A DNA stretch of 64,000 nt from Comamonas sp. SCN 65-56. Its GTDB lineage: Bacteria; Pseudomonadota; Gammaproteobacteria; Burkholderiales; Burkholderiaceae_C. Positions within the stretch are counted from its first letter, which is position 1, and every line of letters begins with the position of its first letter. Below, in pieces: positions 34,642-43,479 of this stretch. The stretch covers positions 101,006-165,005 of the forward strand of contig NZ_MEDS01000006.1 of assembly GCF_001724135.1 (NCBI RefSeq), in the 5' to 3' direction. Under the pieces are notes generated by a model. It was not told where the DNA came from and searched no databases. It saw nothing but the letters and a program-made list of their open reading frames with translations. The position numbers and the translations under genes were made by a program.

Positions 34642-35382
34642 TCAGAGCGCCGCGGAGCGCATCAGCGCGGTGATGATGCGTTCGGAATAGCCGCTCGCCA
34701 CTTCGCGCAGAAAGCGGCTGAAATCGACATGCGCGCTGTCGTCGGCGCGGTCAGAGATCGTGCGCACGATGGCGCAGGCGACGTCGTGGTCGTGGCAGGC
34801 CTGGGCGACGGCGGCGCCTTCCATTTCCACCGCCAGCGCCTCATGGCCCGCGGCCTGCAGGCTGGCGCGCAGCTGCCTGCATTCCACGGCGGTGCTGACG
34901 AAGCGGTCGCCGCTCACGATGAGGCCGGCGTGCACTGCCGGATCTGAGAAAAAACCCGTGCTGGCGCCCGCCACGCCTGCACCAGCAGCTTCCAAAAGCA
35001 GAGTGCTCAGTTGGGGATCGCAGGGCAGCAGCGCGCGCCCCTGGCCCGGCAGTTCCCAGCGGGGAAAGATCGGCGAGGCATCCATGTCGTGCTGCAGCGT
35101 GCTGCGTGCGACCACGATGTCGCCCACCTTCACCCCATCGCCCAGGCCGCCCGCCACGCCGGTGAAGACGATGCGCCGCGCACCAAAGCGCTCGATCAGC
35201 AGCGTGGCGGTGATCGCCGCTGCGACTTTGCCTATGCCCGAGAGCGCGAGCACCGCTGGCCTGCCCTGCAGCAGGCCGGTGTGAAAGCTGCGTCCGGCGT
35301 GGGCAACGCTGCGTCGCTGCTGCAAGGCTGCGACCAGACCGCCCTGCTCTTCGGGCAGCGCGCTCAGGATGGCCGTGGTCAC
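34642..35382 (-). CDS. mtnN: 5'-methylthioadenosine/S-adenosylhomocysteine nucleosidase
   Basis: 246 residues. Phosphorylase/nucleosidase fold with N-terminal ILSALPEEQGGL (catalytic Glu in LPEE), FTGVAGGLGDGVKVGDIVVA, GDRFVS, the ribose-binding VEMEGAAVAQAC (Met-Glu, about 187) and the catalytic Asp in RTISDRADDSA (about 211). It splits MTA and SAH, recycling methionine and relieving methyltransferase inhibition. It lies 10 bases downstream of fadD, so the two are probably co-transcribed. Confidence 0.93.
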   Translation of the reverse strand: MTTAILSALPEEQGGLVAALQQRRSVAHAGRSFHTGLLQGRPAVLALSGIGKVAAAITATLLIERFGARRIVFTGVAGGLGDGVKVGDIVVARSTLQHDMDASPIFPRWELPGQGRALLPCDPQLSTLLLEAAGAGVAGASTGFFSDPAVHAGLIVSGDRFVSTAVECRQLRASLQAAGHEALAVEMEGAAVAQACHDHDVACAIVRTISDRADDSAHVDFSRFLREVASGYSERIITALMRSAAL

Positions 35383-35392
35383 TGGCTGGCGG

Positions 35393-37072
35393 TCAGGTCT
35401 TGTCGCGCAGCATGCGTCGCAGGATCTTGCCCACGGGGGTCTTGGGCAGCTCGGTGCGGAACTCGATCACCTTGGGGCGCTTGTAGCCGGTGAGGTTCTC
35501 GTGGCAGAACTGGCGCACCTGCTCCTCGGTCAGGCTCTGGTCCTTCTTGACGATCACCAGCTTCACGGCCTCGCCGGTCTTCTCGTCCGGTACGCCGACG
35601 ACGGCGCATTCCATCACGCCCGGCATCTGCGCCACCACGTCCTCGACCTCGTTGGGGTAGACGTTGAAGCCGCTCACCAGCACCATGTCCTTCTTGCGGT
35701 CGACGATCTTGAAGTAGCCACGTGCATCCATGGTGCCGATGTCGCCGGTCTTGAAGTAGCCGTCGGGCGTCATGACCTTGGCGGTCTCGTCCGGGCGCTG
35801 CCAGTAGCCGGCCATCACCTGCGGCCCCTTGATCGCGATTTCGCCCGGCTGGCCGCTGGCGGTGATGTCGTGGCCTTCGTCATCGAGGATGCACAGCCAG
35901 GTGCTGGGGATGGGCACGCCGATGGTGCCGGAAAACTCCTTGGAGGTGACCGGGTTGCAGCTGGCCGAGGGGCTGGTTTCCGACAGACCGTAGCCCTCGC
36001 AGATCGGGCAGCCGGTCTTCTCCAGCCACAGCTTGGCCACCGCGCTTTGCACCGCCATGCCGCCGCCCACCGAGACCTTGAGATGGCTCCAGTCCACGGT
36101 GGCGAAATCCGGGTGGTTGGCCAGCCCGTTGAACAGCGTATTCACCGCCGGAAAGCTGTGAAACTTGTGTTGGGAGAGCTCCTTGAGCGTGGCGGCCAGG
36201 TCGCGCGGGTTGGGGATCAGCACCGTCTTGCCGCCGGTGCGCATGGACAGCATCATGTTCACCGTGAAGGCGAAGATGTGGTAGAGCGGCAGCGCGCAGA
36301 TGCTCGTGGGCTGCTCGCCCTCCGGCACCTTGGCCATCACCGGCGCATTCCAGGCCTCGGACTGCAACACGTTGGCGATGATGTTGCGGTGCAGCAGCAC
36401 CGCGCCCTTGGAGACGCCGGTGGTGCCGCCGGTGTACTGCAGCAAAGCGATGTCGTCGGGTTTGATGGCCGGTGCGGTGAAACGGGCACCCGCACCCTTG
36501 GCCAGCGCGTCGTTGAAGCGCACCGCGCCGGGCAGCTCGAAGGCCGGCACCAGCTTTTTGACCTTGCGCACCACGTGGTTGACGATTGCGCCCTTGATCA
36601 GGCCCAGGCGGTCACCCATCGCGCACAGCACCACATGCTTGACCGGCGTGGCGGCGATGCAGGCCTGCAGCGTGGCGGCGAAGTTCTCGATGATGACGAT
36701 GGCTTCGGTACCCGAATCCTTGAGCTGGTGCTCCAGCTCGCGCGGGGTGTAGAGCGGGTTGACGTTGACCACGACGAAACCCGCGCGCAGCACCGCTGCC
36801 ACCGCCACCGGGTACTGCGGAATGTTGGGCATCATCAGCGCCACGCGCGCGCCGCGCGCCAGGCCCAGGCTCTGCAGGTAGGCCGCGAGCTGGCGGCTTT
36901 GCGCATCGGTCTGCGCAAACGTGGTGTCCTTGCCCATGAAGCTGTAGGCCGTGCGATTGGCGAAATCCCGGAAGGCCTGCTCCATCAGCTGCACCAGCGA
37001 CTGGTACTGCGAAGCGTCGATATCGGCGGGTACGCCTTGCGGGTAGGCGGCAAGCCACGGGCGGTCGGTCAT
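35393..37072 (-). CDS. fadD: Long-chain fatty acyl-CoA synthetase
   Basis: 559 residues from ATG 37072 (MTDRPWLAAYPQGVPADID), the standard FadD N-terminus; the longer frame is rejected. The ANL motifs are YTGGTTGVSKGAVLLHRN (about 213), GYGLSETSP, YFKTGDIGTMD and KDMVLVSGFNVYPNEVEDV, with the C-terminal catalytic Lys in PVGKILRR. It activates fatty acids as acyl-CoA at the inner membrane for beta-oxidation. It is preceded by a terminator that isolates it from pntB. Confidence 0.95.
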   Translation of the reverse strand: MTDRPWLAAYPQGVPADIDASQYQSLVQLMEQAFRDFANRTAYSFMGKDTTFAQTDAQSRQLAAYLQSLGLARGARVALMMPNIPQYPVAVAAVLRAGFVVVNVNPLYTPRELEHQLKDSGTEAIVIIENFAATLQACIAATPVKHVVLCAMGDRLGLIKGAIVNHVVRKVKKLVPAFELPGAVRFNDALAKGAGARFTAPAIKPDDIALLQYTGGTTGVSKGAVLLHRNIIANVLQSEAWNAPVMAKVPEGEQPTSICALPLYHIFAFTVNMMLSMRTGGKTVLIPNPRDLAATLKELSQHKFHSFPAVNTLFNGLANHPDFATVDWSHLKVSVGGGMAVQSAVAKLWLEKTGCPICEGYGLSETSPSASCNPVTSKEFSGTIGVPIPSTWLCILDDEGHDITASGQPGEIAIKGPQVMAGYWQRPDETAKVMTPDGYFKTGDIGTMDARGYFKIVDRKKDMVLVSGFNVYPNEVEDVVAQMPGVMECAVVGVPDEKTGEAVKLVIVKKDQSLTEEQVRQFCHENLTGYKRPKVIEFRTELPKTPVGKILRRMLRDKT

Positions 37073-37132
37073 TGTCCAGTCTCCTGATTGCGGGGTTGAT
37101 GGTGTCTGACCGTCCCTGCAGCCCACGCCGCG

Positions 37133-37155
37133 AAAAGGCACGGTCGTGCTTTTTT
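37133..37155. terminator. Terminator between pntB and fadD
   Basis: AAAAGGCACG GT CGTGCTTTTTT: a GCACG/CGTGC stem extended by A-T pairs with one bulged G, T6 on the plus strand and T4 on the minus strand. It fits the end of the pntAB unit on the minus strand. The remainder of the 147-base gap has no gene. Confidence 0.7.
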
Positions 37156-37219
37156 CTCGATTATGCCTTTGCGCCCCGGGCGAGTGAATGCGGGTTTCCT
37201 CCCCCCGCGCAGGGATTCC

Positions 37220-38635
37220 TCAGCCTTTGAGCGCCACCAGCACCTCGTCCAGCATCTTCTTGGCATCGCCAAACAGCATGCGGTTGTTGTCCTTGTAGAA
37301 CAGTGGGTTGTCCACGCCGGCATAGCCCGAGGCCATGGAGCGTTTCATCACGATGCTGGTCTTGGCCTTCCAGACTTCGAGCACCGGCATGCCGGCGATC
37401 GGGCTGGTGGGGTCTTCCGCCGCGCTGGGGTTCACGATGTCGTTGGCGCCAATGACCATCGCCACGTCGGTATCGGGGAAGTCCTCGTTGATCTCGTCCA
37501 TCTCCATCACGATGTCGTACGGTACCTTGGCCTCGGCCAGCAGCACGTTCATGTGGCCTGGCATGCGGCCGGCGACGGGGTGGATGGCGAAGCGCACGTT
37601 CACGCCCTTCTCGCGCAGCGTCTGGGTGATCTCATACACCGTGTGCTGCGCCTGGGCCACGGCCATGCCGTAGCCCGGGACGATCACCACTTCCTTGGCC
37701 TCGCGCAGCAGCTCGGCGGTCTCTGCCGCGCTGATGGGCGTGACCTCGCCCTGCGGCTCGGCAGGGTCGCCCTTCTTCGCCGCCGTTGCGCCGCCGCCGG
37801 AGCCGAAGCCGCCGGCAATGACGCTGACGAAATTGCGGTTCATCGCATTGCACATGATGTAGCTCAGGATCGCGCCCGAGGAGCCCACCAGCGCACCGGT
37901 GACGATGAGCAGGTCATTGGACAGCATGAAGCCCGTGGCCGCCGCCGCCCAGCCCGAATAGCTGTTGAGCATGGAGATGACCACGGGCATGTCCGCGCCG
38001 CCGATGGCCATGATCATGTGCACGCCCAGCACCAGTGCGATCACCGTCATGGTCAGCAGCGGTGCCATGCCGGCCTGCGCGTCGGGCGCGGCAAGAAAGC
38101 GCCCACCGAGCCAGACCATCACCAGCAGCAGCACCAGGTTGAGCCAGTGGCGCGCGGGCAGCAGTACCGGCTTGCCGCCGATCTTGCCCGACAGCTTGCC
38201 AAAAGCGATGACCGAGCCCGAGAAGGTGTAGGCGCCGATCAGGATGCCGATGTAGATCTCCACCTCGTGGATGATCTTCTCGACCCCGGTGAACTGGATC
38301 GAGGTATCGACGTAACTGGCGAAGCCCACGATGCACGCGGCCAGGCCCACCAGGCTGTGCATCAGCGCAATCAGCTCGGGCATCTGCGTCATCTTGACGA
38401 TGCGCGCGGCCCACAGGCCGATGCCGCCGCCGATTACCAGCGCGCCAATGATCCAGGCAATGCCCGAGGCGTGCACGCGCGGGCCGAAGACCGTGGCCAG
38501 CACGGCAATCGCCATGCCTATCATGCCCAGCAGGTTGCCGCGGCGGGACGTTTCGGGGTTGGAGAGCCCTCCCAGGCTCAGGATGAAGAGGATGGCAGCA
38601 CCCAGGTAGGCCACCGTCACAAGGCTTGCAGACAT
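37220..38635 (-). CDS. pntB: NAD(P) transhydrogenase subunit beta
   Basis: 471 residues. The N-terminal half has about nine transmembrane helices (domain II); the C-terminal half is the NADP(H)-binding domain III with [14 protein letters not shown] (about 309), [21 protein letters not shown] and [16 protein letters not shown] segments. With PntA it couples proton entry to reduction of NADP by NADH, supplying NADPH. It starts 30 bases after the pntA stop and ends before a terminator. Confidence 0.97.
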   Translation of the reverse strand: MSASLVTVAYLGAAILFILSLGGLSNPETSRRGNLLGMIGMAIAVLATVFGPRVHASGIAWIIGALVIGGGIGLWAARIVKMTQMPELIALMHSLVGLAACIVGFASYVDTSIQFTGVEKIIHEVEIYIGILIGAYTFSGSVIAFGKLSGKIGGKPVLLPARHWLNLVLLLVMVWLGGRFLAAPDAQAGMAPLLTMTVIALVLGVHMIMAIGGADMPVVISMLNSYSGWAAAATGFMLSNDLLIVTGALVGSSGAILSYIMCNAMNRNFVSVIAGGFGSGGGATAAKKGDPAEPQGEVTPISAAETAELLREAKEVVIVPGYGMAVAQAQHTVYEITQTLREKGVNVRFAIHPVAGRMPGHMNVLLAEAKVPYDIVMEMDEINEDFPDTDVAMVIGANDIVNPSAAEDPTSPIAGMPVLEVWKAKTSIVMKRSMASGYAGVDNPLFYKDNNRMLFGDAKKMLDEVLVALKG

Positions 38636-38665
38636 GGTTGTTCTCTTTCTCGGGTGGTTCTGGGC

Positions 38666-40240
38666 TTACTTGCGGAACATCGCCAGCATGCGTTTGGTGA
38701 CGGCAAAGCCGCCGAACATGTTGATGCCGGTCAGCACCAGCGCCGCAAACGCCAGCCAGAGGATGAGCGTGTCCGGCCGCCCGTTTTCACCCATGCCGGG
38801 CGGCGCAATCTGGATCAGCGCGCCGATGGCGATGATGCTGGAGATGGCGTTGGTCACGCTCATCAGCGGCGTGTGCAGCGAGGGCGTGACGTTCCACACC
38901 ACCATGTAGCCGATGAAGCAGGCGAGCACGAACACCGTCAGGTGCCCGAGGAAGGCCGTGGGCGCATACGCGCCTATGGCCCAGAACAGCACCGCCAGCA
39001 CCGCGAACACGATGGACAGCGTCTTGCCTGACATCGGCGCGCCCGGCCCGTGGCTGGATTTTTTCTCAGGCATGGGCGCTGCCGCGGCCCTGGGTGCGGG
39101 CGCCGGGGCCTGCTTGAGCGGCGGCGCGGGCCAGGTGATCTCGCCATCCTTGGCGACGGTCAGGCCGCGGATCGCGTCGTCTTCCATGTTGACCACGGCC
39201 ACCCCATCCTTGGCCTTGCACAGTTCTTCGGTCAGGCGCAGCAGGTTGGTGGCGTACAACGTGGACGACTGCTTGGCCAGGCGCGAAGGCAGATCGGTAT
39301 AGCCGACGATGGTCACGCCGTGGCGCACCACCGCCTCGCCGGGCACCGTGAGCTCGCAGTTGCCGCCCTGCTCGCCGGCCATGTCCACGATCACGCTGCC
39401 GGGTTTCATGCTCTGCACCATCTCGGCGGTAATGAGCTTGGGCGCTGGCTTGCCCGGGATCAGCGCGGTGGTGATGATGATGTCGGCGCTTTGGGCCTCG
39501 GTGGCGTACATCTGGCGCTGCGCGGCCTGAAAGCCCTCGCTCATCACCTTGGCGTAGCCGCCGCCGCCCGAGCCCTCTTCCTCGTAGTCCACCTTGACGA
39601 ACTCGCCGCCCAGCGACTTGACCTGGTCGGCCACCTCGGCGCGCGTGTCGTTGGCGCGCACGATGGCGCCCAGGTTGGCCGCCGTGCCAATCGCCGCCAG
39701 GCCCGCCACGCCGGCGCCGGCAATGAACACTCGCGCCGGCGGCACCTTGCCCGCAGCCGTGATCTGGCCGTTGAAGAAGCGCCCGAAGGCGTTCGCCGCC
39801 TCGATCACCGCGCGATAGCCCGAAACGCCAGCCGTGGAGGTCAGCGCATCCATCTTCTGCGCGCGCGAGAGCGTGCGCGGCAGGCAGTCGATGGCCAGCA
39901 CCGTGGCCTTCTTTGCCTTGAGCTGCTCCATCAGCTCGGGGTGCTGCGCCGGCCAGATGAAGCCGATCAGCGTGCGGCCTTCAGGCATCAGCGCCACTTC
40001 CTCGCTGGAGGGAGGCCGCACCTTGAAGACGATGTCCGACTTCGCCCACAGCGTGGCGGCGTCGGGCAGCACCTCGGCCCCAGCGGCGCGATAGGCGTCG
40101 TCGCTGAAGTTGGCGCCATCGCCGGCGCCCGACTGAATCGCCACCGCAAAGCCCAGCTTGATGAGCTTCTCAACGGCATCGGGCACGGTGGCCACGCGCT
40201 TTTCGCCGGCCAGGATCTCGGCGGGCACTCCGATCAACAT
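38666..40240 (-). CDS. pntA: NAD(P) transhydrogenase subunit alpha, single-chain form
   Basis: 524 residues from ATG 40240 (MLIGVPAEILAGEKRVATVP); the longer upstream frame is spurious. Domain I binds NAD(H): FIAGAGVAGLAAIGTAANLGA (about 165-185), GEQGGNCELT loop. After a Pro/Ala-rich linker (about 375-410), four transmembrane helices contribute to domain II. The alpha chain is unsplit, as in E. coli (some bacteria have PntAA and PntAB). It is the first gene of pntAB. Confidence 0.96.
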   Translation of the reverse strand: MLIGVPAEILAGEKRVATVPDAVEKLIKLGFAVAIQSGAGDGANFSDDAYRAAGAEVLPDAATLWAKSDIVFKVRPPSSEEVALMPEGRTLIGFIWPAQHPELMEQLKAKKATVLAIDCLPRTLSRAQKMDALTSTAGVSGYRAVIEAANAFGRFFNGQITAAGKVPPARVFIAGAGVAGLAAIGTAANLGAIVRANDTRAEVADQVKSLGGEFVKVDYEEEGSGGGGYAKVMSEGFQAAQRQMYATEAQSADIIITTALIPGKPAPKLITAEMVQSMKPGSVIVDMAGEQGGNCELTVPGEAVVRHGVTIVGYTDLPSRLAKQSSTLYATNLLRLTEELCKAKDGVAVVNMEDDAIRGLTVAKDGEITWPAPPLKQAPAPAPRAAAAPMPEKKSSHGPGAPMSGKTLSIVFAVLAVLFWAIGAYAPTAFLGHLTVFVLACFIGYMVVWNVTPSLHTPLMSVTNAISSIIAIGALIQIAPPGMGENGRPDTLILWLAFAALVLTGINMFGGFAVTKRMLAMFRK

Positions 40241-40307
40241 GGTGATTTCTCCTCGGGTTGCGCAGGCGGCTGCGCGGTGTGTGTTTGGGACGGTATTTTT
40301 ACATGGG

Positions 40308-40320
40308 CTTGCAATGCAAG
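40308..40320. promoter_or_regulatory. Perfect palindrome CTTGCA-A-TGCAAG between pntA and yafJ
   Basis: CTTGCA A TGCAAG, 6-base arms with 1-base spacer, in the 150-base divergent gap just after an AT-rich TATTTTTACAT stretch. It is a candidate binding site for a dimeric repressor of either gene; no regulator is suggested by the neighbours. Confidence 0.4.
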
Positions 40321-40390
40321 ACATCCCTGGCCGCCCGGGCGCCCATAATCTGCGCGCCTGCCACCACACTGCAAGGACTGGAAAGCACCG

Positions 40391-41158
40391 ATGTGCCAGC
40401 TGCTGGGCATGAATGCCAACACCCCGACCGACCTGCGCTTCAGCTTCACCGGCTTTGCCGAACGCGCCGGCCACACCGACCAGCATACCGACGGCTGGGG
40501 CGTCGCCTTCTTCGAAGGCAAGGGCCTGCGGCATTTTGTCGATCACCAGCGCGCGGTGGATTCCCCGGTGGCCGATCTGATACGCAGCTACCCGATCAAA
40601 AGCGAAAACGTCATCGCCCACATCCGCAAGGCAACCCAGGGCGAAGTACTGCTGGAAAATTGCCACCCCTTCGTGCGCGAGCTCTGGGGCTGCTACTGGG
40701 TGTTTGCGCACAACGGTGATCTGAAGGACTTTCGCCCGCGTCTGCACGCGCAGTTTCACCCCGTGGGCAGCACCGACAGCGAGCACGCTTTCTGCTGGAT
40801 CATGCAAGAGCTCGCCAAATCGCATGCCGGCGTGCCCAGCATTGCGGAACTTACGCTCACATTAAAAGAGCTGGCAGCGCATATTGCGCCGCGCGGAACC
40901 TTCAATTTCCTGCTATCCAGTGGCCAGGCGCTGTGGGCGCACGCCAGCACCCAGTTGCACTACATTGAGCGCCAGCACCCCTTCGCCACGGCGCAGCTCA
41001 GCGACGAGGATCTGAGCTTGGACTTCGCCACCTGCACCACACCCGCCGACCGCGTGGCGGTGATTGCCACCGCACCGCTCACCCGCAACGAAACCTGGAC
41101 CGCGATCGCGCCCCAGGCCCTGCATGTGTTCGTCGATGGTCAGTGCCTGGCGCACTGA
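40391..41158 (+). CDS. Class II glutamine amidotransferase, YafJ-type
   Basis: 255 residues starting [10 protein letters not shown], so Cys2 becomes the N-terminal nucleophile after Met removal. Ntn-hydrolase glutaminase features are [26 protein letters not shown] (Arg contact), WVFAHNGDL (oxyanion) and GSTDSEHAF. There is no synthase domain, as in YafJ/DUG3-like proteins, which hydrolyse gamma-glutamyl amides of unclear identity. It is divergent from pntA and followed 29 bases later by an SMR transporter gene. Confidence 0.9.
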   Translation: MCQLLGMNANTPTDLRFSFTGFAERAGHTDQHTDGWGVAFFEGKGLRHFVDHQRAVDSPVADLIRSYPIKSENVIAHIRKATQGEVLLENCHPFVRELWGCYWVFAHNGDLKDFRPRLHAQFHPVGSTDSEHAFCWIMQELAKSHAGVPSIAELTLTLKELAAHIAPRGTFNFLLSSGQALWAHASTQLHYIERQHPFATAQLSDEDLSLDFATCTTPADRVAVIATAPLTRNETWTAIAPQALHVFVDGQCLAH

Positions 41159-41187
41159 GCGCCGTTGAAAGAAAACGAAACCTCAAG

Positions 41188-41520
41188 ATGCAAAGCTGGT
41201 TCTACATCCTGGTCGCGATCGTCGGCGAAGTCCTCGGCACCTCGGCGCTGAAGTCGGCCAACAACTTCACCAACCCGCTGCCCTCGCTGGTCGTGGTCGT
41301 CGGCTATGGCCTGGCCTTCTACTTTCTTTCGCTGGCGCTCAAGACCATTCCCGTGGGCCTGGCGTACGCCGTCTGGGCGGGCCTGGGCATCGTGCTCGTC
41401 GCGCTGATCGCCTGGGTGGTACACGGCCAGGCGCTCGATGCCTGGGCCTTCGTCGGAATCGCGCTCATCGTCGCGGGCGTGCTGGTGCTGAACCTGCTTT
41501 CAAAGACCAGCGTGCATTGA
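41188..41520 (+). CDS. Small multidrug resistance (SMR/EmrE-type) transporter
   Basis: 110 residues, four transmembrane helices. The essential membrane Glu lies in the first helix ([19 protein letters not shown], Glu near 14), and [20 protein letters not shown] is the diagnostic third-helix segment with its Trp. Dimers exchange protons for cationic or small polar compounds. ATG 41188 starts the first helix; the longer frame adds 15 residues without support. A single gene suggests a homodimer. Some SMR proteins export guanidinium, and the specificity cannot be decided here. Confidence 0.92.
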   Translation: MQSWFYILVAIVGEVLGTSALKSANNFTNPLPSLVVVVGYGLAFYFLSLALKTIPVGLAYAVWAGLGIVLVALIAWVVHGQALDAWAFVGIALIVAGVLVLNLLSKTSVH

Positions 41521-41611
41521 GCCATTCGAGCGGCAACGCCCAAGCATCGACACGACGGAGTCAAGCAAAACCTTGGCTGCCCGCGACCTGATTCAACCCC
41601 AAGGAGCACGC

Positions 41612-43339
41612 ATGATTCGATCCATCCTCATGGCCGCCCTATGTACTCTGGGCATGGCCGTCCAGGCTGCGCCGGCCGACTATGTGCTGCGCAATGCCAA
41701 GGTCTATACCGTCAACGAGCACCAGCCCTGGGCCCAGGCGCTGGCGGTGCGTGGCAAGGACATCGTCTATGTCGGCAAGGACGAGGACGCGGCGCTCAAG
41801 GAGCACATCGGTGCCGAGACCCGGGTTGTGGACTTGCAGGGCAAGATGGTCGTGCCCGGCTTCATCGACAGCCACACCCACCCGCTGCTGAGCAGCTTCA
41901 TGACGGCCGGCGCCGACCTGCAGCATGAAACGCGCGAAGAAATGTTGAGCGCGCTGCAGCAGTACGCGCGCGAGCATCCCACGGGCCTGGTGAGCGGCTT
42001 CGGCTGGCGCACCGACATGTTCGGCCCCGAAGGCCCGAACCGGCGCGAGCTCGACCGCATCTTTCCCGACCGCCCCGCCTACATGCTGAACATCGACTAC
42101 CACAGCATGTGGTTCAACAGCCGGGCGCTGGAGCTGGCGGGCGTGACCCGCAACACCCAAGACCCCGCCCCCGGCTTCGCCTTCTGGCAGCGTGACAAGG
42201 ACGGCGAGCTCACCGGCTACGCGGTGGAGCCGGCGACCTACATGGATGCGCTCAACAAGCTGGTGCCGCTGACGCCCAAGACCTTTGGCGCCTACGCCGG
42301 ACGATGGATGCCCAAGGCTGCCGCCGCCGGATTGACGGGCGGTTTTGACGCAGGCGTGCCGCCGGTGGCTGATCAGGGCGATCTGCTTTCGGCTTACCTG
42401 GAGTTGGAGCAGCGCGGCGAGCTGCTGCTGCGCCTGGGTGTCTCGTACGCCACCCGCGGGCCGCAAGACCCGCCACCCCTGCCCGGGCTGAAGGCGGTGC
42501 AAAAACGCATCCACTCCGAACGGGTGCACGTGGCCGCACTCAAGATCATGGGCGACGGCACCGAAGGCGGCTGGACGGCCGCCATGCTTGAACCCTATGC
42601 CGACAAGCCCGAGACGCGCGGCACCACCACCTTCAGCAGCGCGCAGTTTCACCAGCTCATTGCCGAGGCCGACAAGGCGGGCGTGAACGTGCATGTGCAT
42701 TGCGACGGCGACGCCTGCACGCGCACCGTGCTTGACACGGTGGAGGCGGCGATCGCGGCCAACCCGCCGCGCGACCGGCGCCACACCATCTGCCATCTGG
42801 TGAGCATAGCTCCGGCCGATGTGCCGCGCTTTGGCAAGCTGGGCGTCATTGCCCAGGTGGGCGTGAACTGGGCCACGGCCGACCCCGACAGCCTGGGTGT
42901 GCTGCGCCCACGCCTGGGGCCGCAGCGTTTTGAAAACAACGTTTATCCGGCACGTGCGCTGGTGGAATCAGGCGCGCGCGTGACGCTGGGCACCGACTGG
43001 GCTGCCGCAGGCTATTTTTCCACCTACAAGCCGCTGGACGTGATCCAGATCGGCATGACGCGCCAGCTCATCGGCAAGCCCGACGCGCCCATTCTGCCGC
43101 GCAAGGATCAACGCATGACGCTGGCGCAGATGCTCAAGGGCTACACCATCGATCCGGCCTTCCAGATCGGCCTGGAAAAGCAGGTGGGGTCGCTGGAAGT
43201 GGGCAAGCGCGCCGACCTGGTGGTGCTGGGGCGCAACCTTTTTGACGTGGCGCCGCACGATATCCACAAGGTGGCCGTGGTGGCCACGATGATGAACGGG
43301 CGCCTGACGCACGGCAGTCTGCCTGCCGCCGCGCGCTGA
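41612..43339 (+). CDS. YtcJ-like metal-dependent amidohydrolase, exported
   Basis: 575 residues from ATG 41612 with an AAGGAG site and a signal peptide (MIRSILMAALCTLGMAVQA). Amidohydrolase superfamily: metal ligands in VPGFIDSHTHPLL (His-x-His), HVHCDGDACTR, and the catalytic Asp in LGTDWAAAGYFSTYKP. The C-terminal QIGLEKQVGSLEVGKRADLV is typical of the YtcJ/DUF-type amidohydrolases, which hydrolyse N-acyl or cyclic amides of unknown identity. It lies just before the left boundary of the putative island. Confidence 0.88.
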   Translation: MIRSILMAALCTLGMAVQAAPADYVLRNAKVYTVNEHQPWAQALAVRGKDIVYVGKDEDAALKEHIGAETRVVDLQGKMVVPGFIDSHTHPLLSSFMTAGADLQHETREEMLSALQQYAREHPTGLVSGFGWRTDMFGPEGPNRRELDRIFPDRPAYMLNIDYHSMWFNSRALELAGVTRNTQDPAPGFAFWQRDKDGELTGYAVEPATYMDALNKLVPLTPKTFGAYAGRWMPKAAAAGLTGGFDAGVPPVADQGDLLSAYLELEQRGELLLRLGVSYATRGPQDPPPLPGLKAVQKRIHSERVHVAALKIMGDGTEGGWTAAMLEPYADKPETRGTTTFSSAQFHQLIAEADKAGVNVHVHCDGDACTRTVLDTVEAAIAANPPRDRRHTICHLVSIAPADVPRFGKLGVIAQVGVNWATADPDSLGVLRPRLGPQRFENNVYPARALVESGARVTLGTDWAAAGYFSTYKPLDVIQIGMTRQLIGKPDAPILPRKDQRMTLAQMLKGYTIDPAFQIGLEKQVGSLEVGKRADLVVLGRNLFDVAPHDIHKVAVVATMMNGRLTHGSLPAAAR

Positions 43340-43358
43340 GGCGCAAACCGGCGCAGGC

Positions 43359-43478
43359 CTACTTCTTGCCGTAATCGCCCACCTTGGAGCGAAACGCGAT
43401 CGCCATGCGGCTCCAGCTGTTGACCGCGATCACCGCCAGCATGAGATCGACGATGCCTTTTTCGTCTGATGTCTCCAG
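43359..43478 (-). pseudogene. C-terminal remnant of a carboxymuconolactone-decarboxylase/AhpD-family gene
   Basis: Reading the minus strand toward a TAG at 43359 gives DEKGIVDLMLAVIAVNSWSR followed by MAIAFRSKVGDYGKK. This matches the conserved end of CMD-family proteins (EKE.VDLT.AI..INAWNR.AIAFR). No start codon or upstream part exists: about 12 codons further the frame closes inside the fused dehydrogenase gene. The 5' three quarters of the gene are missing. It marks where foreign sequence joins the resident chromosome. Confidence 0.6.
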
Positions 43479-43479
43479 G

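Noticed and set aside
40868..40920. A further repeat copy inside the yafJ-type gene
   Set aside because: The local DNA is somewhat AT-richer and has AGAGCTGGCAGCGCATATTG, but the encoded residues align with the normal protein without an insertion.
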